From NCBI GenBank assembly GCA_002350445.1, contig DEEV01000014.1, positions 561 through 7,964 on the forward strand: a stretch of DNA of 7,404 bases, read 5' to 3'. The notes under the pieces were generated by a model. It searched no databases and had not been told where the DNA came from. It was given only the letters and a program-made list of their open reading frames with translations. Shown piece by piece: positions 1 through 5,732 of this stretch. Within the stretch, counting starts at the first letter, position 1. The number at the start of each line of letters is the position of its first letter. Origin of the DNA: Treponema sp. UBA2869. GTDB taxonomy: Bacteria; Spirochaetota; Spirochaetia; Treponematales; Treponemataceae. Position numbers and translations under genes: made by a program.

Positions 1-740
1 CTAATAAGATTAATTTTAAATCTGCAAAAAAAATGTTTGTTTCGTATGAAGAAACAAAACTTTCGTTGTCTGGTGCCGTTCAGAATCGCGTGATTGTTAC
101 GGGAAATCCTGTTCGTCCGGTTTTTTATAATGCAGATCCTCAAAAAGGTTATGATTTTTTAAATCTAAAAAAAGAAACGCTTTCAAAACCAGTTTTACTT
201 GTTCTTGGAGGAAGCTCTGGTGCAATTCAGATTAATGAGCTGGTTCAGAATTCTCTTGAATGGCTTTGTAAAAATTTTATTGTCATTCATCAGACTGGGC
301 TTGTAAACTGCAATCAAAAAGAAGAAAACGAACTTCAGCTAAAATTTTCAGGTGAATACAAGCCGTATCCGTTTATTTATGAGCAGATGCCTGATGTGCT
401 TGCCTGTTCAGATGTAATTTTAAGCAGAGCAGGGGCAAATTCAATTTGGGAAGCCGCTGTCTTGAAAAAGCCTATGGTTCTTGTACCTCTTTGCGGAAGC
501 GGAACAAGAGGAGACCAGGTTGACAATGCAAGATTTTTTGAACAGAAAAATGCGGCAAAAATTCTTGTTGGAAATGATGTAACTTCAGAAAATCTTATAA
601 AAATGCTTTCTGATTTTCTAGATGCAGGAACCAGAAAATCTTATTCCGATGCAGTTGAAAAAATGTGCGGAACAGAAAAGCCTGCCAGAAAAATTGCAGA
701 AATAATTTTCGAAGAAACAAAAAAGGACGGTAACGAATGA
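1..740 (+). CDS. murG: MurG, lipid II-forming GlcNAc transferase (5' partial)
   Basis: UDP-N-acetylglucosamine:undecaprenyl-pyrophosphoryl-MurNAc-pentapeptide transferase. It adds GlcNAc to lipid I to make lipid II on the inner face of the cytoplasmic membrane. The reading frame is open from the left edge (first full codon at 3), so the true start lies upstream; the ATG at 33 is internal, because the preceding residues (NKINFKSAKK) read as normal MurG sequence. Counting from that internal Met, the inter-domain GNPVR motif is at residues 24-28, the glycine-rich GGSSGA loop at 59-64, the SRAGANSIWE nucleotide-sugar site at 131-140, and GDQVDNA at 160-166. These are MurG family signatures in the expected order, so this is the linker plus the C-terminal UDP-GlcNAc-binding Rossmann domain. 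The stop codon overlaps the next start (ATGA at 737-740), which implies translational coupling. Nothing looks degraded. Confidence 0.95.
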   Translation, partial: NKINFKSAKKMFVSYEETKLSLSGAVQNRVIVTGNPVRPVFYNADPQKGYDFLNLKKETLSKPVLLVLGGSSGAIQINELVQNSLEWLCKNFIVIHQTGLVNCNQKEENELQLKFSGEYKPYPFIYEQMPDVLACSDVILSRAGANSIWEAAVLKKPMVLVPLCGSGTRGDQVDNARFFEQKNAAKILVGNDVTSENLIKMLSDFLDAGTRKSYSDAVEKMCGTEKPARKIAEIIFEETKKDGNE

Positions 741-1198
741 ACCTTGTGCCTGTAGATTATATTTTTATAATTCTGATTATCGTATTTGCTCTTGGCGGAA
801 TTATAAAAGGTTTCGTAAACAATATTTGTGGAAAACTTGCCTGGATTCTAGGTTTAATTCTTGGCTTTATGTTCTGTACATCTTTTTCGCAAATGTTAAA
901 ACCATCAATAGAAAATGAACTTGTTGCAAAAATTACTGCATTTTTCCTGATTTTTGTTGCCGTTTTCCTTATTGTAAAACTTATTCAGGTTGTACTTTCA
1001 AGACTCTTTGAATTTCCTATTTTGAAAAGTCTTGACCGTACTCTGGGCTGTTTTTTTGGAATAATCGAAGGTTGTGCAATTGTTTTTGCAGTTATTTTTG
1101 TAATTACTGTGCAGCCGTTTATTGAATCTTCAAAAGTGCTTGGCGGAAGTTATTTTTACCAGCTTTTTGATTCATTTTTAAATTCTGGAAGTCTTTAG
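737..1198 (+). CDS. cvpA: CvpA family membrane protein
   Basis: Integral membrane protein of 153 residues, close to the usual CvpA length of about 160. CvpA homologues were named for colicin V production in Escherichia coli and are linked to envelope homeostasis; the molecular activity is unknown. Four hydrophobic segments can be seen at about residues 6-26, 32-49, 63-88 and 102-126. The family's hallmark Asp-Arg-x-Leu-Gly-x-x-x-Gly segment is at 100-108 (LDRTLGCFFG), at the start of the last helix. The N-terminal VDYIFIILIIVFALGGIIKG is also typical of the family. The start overlaps the murG stop by 4 bp, and AAGGA sits about 9 nt upstream. Its place between a cell-wall enzyme and a replication gene suggests housekeeping co-transcription rather than bacteriocin export. 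Family assignment is good; the role is inferred only loosely. Confidence 0.85.
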   Translation: MNLVPVDYIFIILIIVFALGGIIKGFVNNICGKLAWILGLILGFMFCTSFSQMLKPSIENELVAKITAFFLIFVAVFLIVKLIQVVLSRLFEFPILKSLDRTLGCFFGIIEGCAIVFAVIFVITVQPFIESSKVLGGSYFYQLFDSFLNSGSL

Positions 1199-1206
1199 GT
1201 AGTAAT

Positions 1207-2445
1207 ATGTTTGATAATCTTGTTAATCAGGAAGCTGGAAATTTAATTAAAGATGATATAAAAAAATCTGCATTCCCAGGGGCTGTGCTTTATTCAGGCT
1301 CCGAAGCTTCCGGTAAATTGACTGCTGCTTTAGAAACAGCCAGAATTCTTTCATGTAAAAGTCCTGTTGCAGGTAAATGGCAGTGTACCTGCGAATCGTG
1401 CATGCGCTATAAATCTCTTATAAGCACAAATCTTCTTTTAATGGGACCTCGTGACTGTTCTCTCGAAATTCAAGCTGCAAAAGATACTTTTTTGCGTTCG
1501 TATAAAGAAAATGCGCCTTATATTGATGCTACTCGCTATCTTTTTTTACGCAGTATACGAAAACTTACGCTTCGTTTTTCAGGCATACTTTTGCAGGGTG
1601 ATTCTTCTCTTTCAAAAATTGGCTCAATAATAGAAGATATTAACGAAGATCTTGAAGAACTGGATTTTCCAGCTGCAATTCCATCTGATTTTTCTGCGCT
1701 TGAAACAATGTGCACAACAATGGCAGAAAAATGCGTTAAGCTCGAAACGGATTATCTGAATAATTCAATTCCAATAAATCAGGTGCGAAACATGGAAGCA
1801 TGGGCGCATCTTAAAACCGATGAACGCTGCAAAATAGTAATTATTGAAAATGCAGACAGAATGCTTGCAAGTGTAAGAAATGCACTTTTGAAAATTCTTG
1901 AAGAGCCGCCAAAAGGCTGCCTGTTTATTCTTTTAAGTTCAAAACGAAATGCTATTATGCCTACAATTTTGTCGCGAGTTCGAACTTACAATTTCCGTCA
2001 GCGTTCACTTGTTCAGCAGGCAGACGTAATTACAAGGGTTTTTCATAAAGAAAATTTTGGCGGAAGCATTGATGAATATCTTTTAACTTTTCTTCCTGTT
2101 AAACCTGATGAAATAAAAAAACAGGCAGAAATCTTTTTTGGATCAATTGCACAAAGTCAGATTCCAGATATAGCGGATATTGTAAAAAAATGTGATTCAT
2201 TTACTCCAAGAATTGAGTTGAAAATATTTTTAAATCATTTTACAAAACTGTATTCAGATTTGCGTTTTGACGCGGCTGGTTCAGAGTTTTCTGCAAAGGC
2301 AATGCAGCTTCTTAGAAATTGCATGGATAATATTTCTCTGTATAATCAGACTCCTCTTGCCGCTTTGGAAATTTTACTTAAAGAATTGTTTGTGTTAAAT
2401 ACACAGTTCAATAAAATAATGGATAAAATCAGGCGGTCAGCGTAA
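1207..2445 (+). CDS. holB: DNA polymerase III delta-prime-like clamp-loader subunit with insertion
   Basis: AAA+ protein of the clamp loader that places the sliding clamp on DNA at the replication fork; 412 residues. The P-loop-like GSEASGK at residues 31-37 is followed by Leu instead of Ser/Thr, so ATP hydrolysis is doubtful, as in other delta-prime subunits. A cysteine cluster (C50, C60, C62, C65) matches the zinc module of the gamma/delta-prime family. The block INQVRNMEAW (190-199), KIVIIENAD (209-217) and NALLKILEEPP (225-235) is diagnostic. The Walker B acidic pair is replaced by Glu-Asn-Ala-Asp, again favouring delta-prime over DnaX. The SRC motif is altered to SRVR (256-259). About 125 residues lie between the last zinc Cys and INQVR, where roughly 30 are usual, so residues about 83-183 look like an insertion. 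The C-terminal part (about 268-412) is probably the helical collar. It starts 8 bp after cvpA, with AGGT 6 nt before the ATG. Confidence 0.85.
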   Translation: MFDNLVNQEAGNLIKDDIKKSAFPGAVLYSGSEASGKLTAALETARILSCKSPVAGKWQCTCESCMRYKSLISTNLLLMGPRDCSLEIQAAKDTFLRSYKENAPYIDATRYLFLRSIRKLTLRFSGILLQGDSSLSKIGSIIEDINEDLEELDFPAAIPSDFSALETMCTTMAEKCVKLETDYLNNSIPINQVRNMEAWAHLKTDERCKIVIIENADRMLASVRNALLKILEEPPKGCLFILLSSKRNAIMPTILSRVRTYNFRQRSLVQQADVITRVFHKENFGGSIDEYLLTFLPVKPDEIKKQAEIFFGSIAQSQIPDIADIVKKCDSFTPRIELKIFLNHFTKLYSDLRFDAAGSEFSAKAMQLLRNCMDNISLYNQTPLAALEILLKELFVLNTQFNKIMDKIRRSA

Positions 2446-2451
2446 AGTAAA

Positions 2452-3675
2452 ATGCGAAGTTATTTAAAAAAAATCTCTCAGCATGCGTCAAAACTTTCAA
2501 AAGAGCAGCTTTTAAATGTCCTTGACGATATTGTTGGTGAAAATGAAAACCTTACTTCGATTCTTGAATCAATTTCTACAGGACTTGTTATTGTCGGAAC
2601 AGATTTTGTGTTAGTTCAGAACAACAAGACTGCAGAAAGTGCACTTCCATTAAAAATTCACTTTGATGATCCAAAATCAACTCTTGTACCTTTTTGGGAA
2701 TTGATTGATGACGATGACATTTCGGCTTTTTTTAAAAATGTCTTTGATAAAAAAATAACTAATAGCTGCGAAGATTTTACTACAATGACAGGCGGCGGAG
2801 TAATTCGCTTCTTGACCATTTCCATAAGTCCTCTTTTGTATAAGGGACAGGACAAAGGCCGAATTATTTTAATTCAGGACATAACAGAGTCCAAAAACCA
2901 GGAAGTATTGCTTCACCGCATGGAAAATCTTGCAAATTTGACAAATCTTGCGGCAGGAATGGCTCACGAAATAAAAAATCCTCTTGGTGCAATTTCAATT
3001 CACATTCAGCTTATTCAAAAGGCTCTTGCAAAAGCACGAGAAAATAACAATATTCTGGGCGACAAGAAATTTGCAGAAGATCATATTGATGTTATTAATG
3101 AAGAAATTGAACATTTAAACAAACTTGTCATGGACTTTTTGCTGGCGGTAAGACCTGTAAAGGCCAGTCTTGAACTTAAAAATCCTTTTGCACTAATAGA
3201 AAATATTGCAGGCTTTTTTAAACCGGAATTTACAGATGAAAATATTGATGTTGAAATTTCCGGTGACAGTAAAAATGTAAAAATCATGCTTGATGAAAAG
3301 CTGTTCCGTGATGTCATTATAAATCTTGCTCAGAATTCTCTTGCGGCAATAAAATCAAAAAAAGAAAACCTTGTAGATAAAACCTTTAAAGGAAAATTCT
3401 TTATAAACTGTAACGTTGCCGAAAATAAATATTTTATTACGGTTTCAGATAACGGCTGTGGAATGAATTCCGACACTGTTTCTAAAATTTTCGAACCTTA
3501 TTATACTACAAAGGCAAATGGAACCGGGCTTGGAATGACTATGGTTTACAAAATCATTAAGGAATTTTCAGGCGAAATTTTTGTAGAAAGCGAAGAAGGT
3601 AAGGGGACAATGTTTAGAATTCAGTTCCCGATTCCTCAGAAAAATAAAAAACTTTTGACACAAGCAGGCGAATAA
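2452..3675 (+). CDS. atoS: Soluble PAS-domain sensor histidine kinase (AtoS/NtrB-like)
   Basis: Histidine kinase of 407 residues with no transmembrane segment or signal peptide, so it should sense a cytoplasmic cue. Order of parts: a short helical N-terminus (1-35), a PAS-like domain (about 36-147), then the HisKA dimerisation helix with H-box AAGMAHEIKNPLGA (167-180), whose His172 is the likely phosphorylated residue. The ATPase domain follows, with N-box NLAQNSLAAI (291-300; Asn295), G1 DNGCGM (333-338), F-box IFEPYYTT (346-353) and G2 GTGLGM (357-362). All catalytic boxes look intact. The HEIKNPL form of the H-box is that of NtrB/AtoS-type kinases, which partner sigma-54 activators. Exactly such a regulator follows with no spacer. 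The Shine-Dalgarno is weak (closest AGGCGG ends 15 nt before the ATG), so translation probably depends on coupling to holB, which ends 6 bp upstream. The symbol reflects the family; the signal is not known to be acetoacetate. Confidence 0.9.
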   Translation: MRSYLKKISQHASKLSKEQLLNVLDDIVGENENLTSILESISTGLVIVGTDFVLVQNNKTAESALPLKIHFDDPKSTLVPFWELIDDDDISAFFKNVFDKKITNSCEDFTTMTGGGVIRFLTISISPLLYKGQDKGRIILIQDITESKNQEVLLHRMENLANLTNLAAGMAHEIKNPLGAISIHIQLIQKALAKARENNNILGDKKFAEDHIDVINEEIEHLNKLVMDFLLAVRPVKASLELKNPFALIENIAGFFKPEFTDENIDVEISGDSKNVKIMLDEKLFRDVIINLAQNSLAAIKSKKENLVDKTFKGKFFINCNVAENKYFITVSDNGCGMNSDTVSKIFEPYYTTKANGTGLGMTMVYKIIKEFSGEIFVESEEGKGTMFRIQFPIPQKNKKLLTQAGE

Positions 3676-5010
3676 ATGTTTACAATTCTTACAATTGATG
3701 ACGAAGAAAATATCCGTAACGGACTTGCAGATAATTTTGAACTTGAAGGCTACAAAGTTTGTCAGGCTTCTAACGGGGCTGACGGACTAAAGCTTGTTAA
3801 TCAAGGCGGAATTGACCTTGTAATTACAGACCTTCGCATGGACGGAATTTCCGGGCAGGAAGTTGTAAGGACAGTAACAACAGAACACCCTGGCATTCCA
3901 GTTATTGTACTTACAGGGCACGGAAGTATTGACGATGCAACTGCCGCAACAAAGGCCGGCGCTTTTGATTTTTTAACAAAACCTCTCGATCTTGATCATT
4001 TAAATCTGATTGTAAAAAATGCGTTGAAAGGTCGCGAACAGCAGCAGAAAATTATTGAACTTCAGAACAAACTTTCGGGCGTTTCTTCAGCTTCGCCGAT
4101 GATTGGAAAATCAGCGGAACTAACAAAAGTCAGAAATCTTATTTCAAAAGCGGCACCTACCAAAGCGAATGTTCTTATTACTGGAGAAAGCGGCGTTGGA
4201 AAAGAGCTGGTTGCAAGAGAAATTCATAATCAGTCAGAAAGAAAAAACGGACCTTTTATTGCGGTAAACTGTTCAGCATTTTCTGAGAGTCTTTTGGAAA
4301 GCGAACTTTTTGGTTACGAAAAAGGAGCGTTTACCGGAGCTGAATCAGTTCATAAAGGACGCTTTGAACTTGCGAACGGTGGAACAATTTTTCTTGATGA
4401 AATCGGCGAGATAAATTCCATTACGCAGGTAAAGCTTTTACGAGTGCTTCAGGAACGAAAGTTCGAGCGTGTTGGCGGAGAAGAAACTCTTGATGTTGAT
4501 GTTCGTGTAGTTGCCGCTACAAACCGAAAGCTTGAAGAAGAGGTAAAAGCCGGTCGTTTTAGGGAAGATTTATTTTACCGTCTGAATGTTGTAAGAATTG
4601 AAATGCCAAGTCTGCGTGAACGCAAAGACGATATTCCGCTTCTTATGCATAGTTTTCTGAGAGAATTTAATATTGAAAATAAAAAAAATATAAAAGGCTT
4701 TGACAACAGATCAAAGTCGTTTATGTTAAAATATCAGTGGCCGGGAAATATCCGAGAGCTTAAAAACTGTGTAGAAAGTGCAGTTGTGATGTGTAACGGA
4801 GACGAAATAACTGCCGCAGATTTACCGGCTTCCATTACTTCTGCTGCAAATGAAAAAACAATTTCTGTTCCTCTAGGCATTCCTCTTGAGGAAGCAGAGC
4901 TTATGATTATTCAGGAAAATCTTGCAGCCTGCAACGGTAATAAAACAAAATGCGCACAGGTACTTGGAATAGGAAGAAAAACCTTACATCGAAAACTTGG
5001 AATAGAATAA
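3676..5010 (+). CDS. atoC: Sigma-54-dependent response regulator (AtoC/NtrC family)
   Basis: Transcription activator of 444 residues with the standard three-domain plan. The receiver domain (1-120) has acidic residues D8 and D9, phosphoacceptor D52 (VITDLRMDG), T80 and K102. The central AAA+ domain (about 142-380) has Walker A GESGVGKE (170-177), the sigma-54-contacting loop GAFTGA (217-222), Walker B GGTIFLDE (235-242) and arginines in the GRFREDLFYR segment (293-302). The C-terminal Fis-type helix-turn-helix (about 405-444) ends NKTKCAQVLGIGRKTLHRKL. No key residue is missing. The ATG directly abuts the stop of the kinase gene, with AGG 7 nt upstream, indicating coupled synthesis of the pair. 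It should be phosphorylated by the preceding kinase and open sigma-54 promoters elsewhere; I found no good -24/-12 element in this window's intergenic gaps. A comparable AtoS-AtoC pair is known from Treponema denticola (recalled). Confidence 0.95.
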   Translation: MFTILTIDDEENIRNGLADNFELEGYKVCQASNGADGLKLVNQGGIDLVITDLRMDGISGQEVVRTVTTEHPGIPVIVLTGHGSIDDATAATKAGAFDFLTKPLDLDHLNLIVKNALKGREQQQKIIELQNKLSGVSSASPMIGKSAELTKVRNLISKAAPTKANVLITGESGVGKELVAREIHNQSERKNGPFIAVNCSAFSESLLESELFGYEKGAFTGAESVHKGRFELANGGTIFLDEIGEINSITQVKLLRVLQERKFERVGGEETLDVDVRVVAATNRKLEEEVKAGRFREDLFYRLNVVRIEMPSLRERKDDIPLLMHSFLREFNIENKKNIKGFDNRSKSFMLKYQWPGNIRELKNCVESAVVMCNGDEITAADLPASITSAANEKTISVPLGIPLEEAELMIIQENLAACNGNKTKCAQVLGIGRKTLHRKLGIE

Positions 5011-5042
5011 TAAATAATTTTACTAATTTACGGTCATTGAGT

Positions 5043-5074
5043 TTTTTAAAACAAAAACACCGCTAAAATAGTGG
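5043..5074 (-). terminator. Possible rho-independent terminator for the J-domain gene
   Basis: The arms CCGCTA (5060-5065) and TAGTGG (5069-5074) flank an AAA loop. Read on the minus strand, the hairpin is followed by TGTTTTTGTTTT (5059-5048), a broken T-run, placing it about 50 nt after the J-domain gene's stop. The minus-strand RNA has one A-C mismatch in the stem, whereas the plus-strand RNA has a G-U pair but no T-run. It is therefore a weak, minus-oriented candidate, and no better terminator is visible for the plus-strand operon in this 113-bp convergent gap. Confidence 0.4.
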
Positions 5075-5109
5075 CATTAAAAGAATAAAAATTATACTGT
5101 ATACAATTG

Positions 5110-5137
5110 TTAACTGTCTGAATTTATTTACAGTTAA
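5110..5137. repeat. 8-bp inverted repeat across the J-domain gene's stop codon
   Basis: TTAACTGT (5110-5117) and ACAGTTAA (5130-5137) are exact inverted copies with a 12-nt spacer that contains the stop codon of the minus-strand gene. The stem is AT-rich and lacks a following T-run on either strand. It may help 3'-end stability or termination of the convergent transcripts. Confidence 0.5.
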
Positions 5138-5618
5138 AATATCTGTCTAAGATTTTATACATATCCTGCAGCTGATTAATAGTTAAGTGTCTAAAATTAT
5201 CTACATCTATAAAATTATGTATAGTGTTTTCATTTTTACCTGCACTGTCCGGGTGTAGTTTTTTTAATAATTCGTGATATCTTTTTGTGATTTTCTTCCA
5301 GGTGTATGGGTACGCTATATCTAGTGTGGTTAGTATTTGTGAAATTTCCTGTGGAATATGCATTAAATTTGTATATTTATGCATTTTTATGACTTCGCCG
5401 GTTGGTATTTCTTCTTTTTTCAGCTTTTTTCTGATTTTTTCATCTTTATCTGCATATTTCAGGTTTTCTGTGTTTAATTCAGGTGCTTTCTTGTCTTTTT
5501 CTAAGAATTCCTGAGTCTTTGATGCCTTTTTTTGAGTTTTTTCTTCGTTTTTAGGAATTTGCCCGTTTTCTAATGCTTCGTTAAGTATGTTTCCCAGTTT
5601 GCTGTAATAGTCGCTCAA
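5124..5618 (-). CDS. Small J-domain (class C DnaJ-like) protein
   Basis: Protein of 164 residues. The C-terminal part (about 92-160) resembles a compact J-domain. Helix II ITKRYHELLKKLHPD has the Tyr-x-x-Leu and basic residues that contact DnaK, and the invariant His-Pro-Asp is at 122-124. A shortened loop and a helix III-like segment, DNFRHLTINQLQDMYKIL, follow. The N-terminal 80 residues are Lys/Glu-rich and low in hydrophobic residues, probably disordered or coiled. There is no Gly/Phe region, zinc module or membrane segment, so it would be a class C co-chaperone that recruits DnaK to a specific client; the client is unknown. The start is TTG: an in-frame TAA lies 3 nt upstream, the next Met is residue 79, and AGAGGA sits 6 nt before the TTG. 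It lies alone between a terminator hairpin and a convergent operon. The J-domain call is by motif only. Confidence 0.8.
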   Translation of the reverse strand: MSDYYSKLGNILNEALENGQIPKNEEKTQKKASKTQEFLEKDKKAPELNTENLKYADKDEKIRKKLKKEEIPTGEVIKMHKYTNLMHIPQEISQILTTLDIAYPYTWKKITKRYHELLKKLHPDSAGKNENTIHNFIDVDNFRHLTINQLQDMYKILDRYFNCK

Positions 5619-5624
5619 TGATTA

Positions 5625-5630
5625 TCCTCT
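5625..5630 (-). promoter_or_regulatory. Ribosome binding site that fixes a TTG start
   Basis: AGAGGA on the minus strand lies 6 nt before TTG (5618-5616). Because an in-frame stop (5624-5622) lies between this site and the TTG, and no ATG or GTG exists nearby in frame, this site decides the non-ATG start of the J-domain gene. Confidence 0.75.
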
Positions 5631-5643
5631 GTATTTTTGTTTT

Positions 5644-5693
5644 AACTAAAAAAGGCTGCAAAACTTAAAAAGTTTCACAGCCTTGGTTTAGTT
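5644..5693 (-). terminator. Strong rho-independent terminator of glgC
   Basis: This is a long imperfect hairpin. The inner arms AAACTT (5661-5666) and AAGTTT (5670-5675) have a 3-nt loop. A symmetric CA/CA internal loop leads to AAGGCTG (5652-5658) with CAGCCTT (5678-5684), and an outer AACTAAA (5644-5650) can pair with TTTAGTT (5687-5693). On the minus strand the GC-rich arm runs straight into TTTTTT (5653-5648). It therefore ends transcription from glgC, whose stop is about 40 nt upstream, and separates it from the J-domain gene. Confidence 0.8.
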
Positions 5694-5732
5694 TTTCTGA
5701 CGGTATTTAATTTACCGCAATAAACAGTTTTA

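Noticed and set aside
33..35. ATG at 33 as the start of murG
   Set aside because: The frame is open to the left edge, and the upstream residues fit MurG. No full-length MurG begins just before GNPVR, so the gene is simply cut by the window.
2658..2855. Minus-strand open frame inside the histidine kinase gene
   Set aside because: It lies wholly within the PAS-encoding region of an intact gene, has no recognisable domain, and has composition typical of an antisense shadow.
3081..3317. Minus-strand open frame, Ser/Phe-rich, inside the kinase gene
   Set aside because: Ser/Phe richness is what the reverse strand of Lys/Glu/Asn-rich codons gives, and the sense gene is complete.
5011..5123. Small RNA or tRNA in the convergent gap
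   Set aside because: No cloverleaf or conserved RNA motif is visible, and the gap is AT-rich with only short inverted repeats.
5287..5514. Plus-strand open frame with hydrophobic Phe/Ser-rich product opposite the J-domain gene
   Set aside because: It could look like a small membrane protein, but it is the complement of Lys/Glu-rich coding sequence; the minus-strand gene has the better RBS and the HPD motif.
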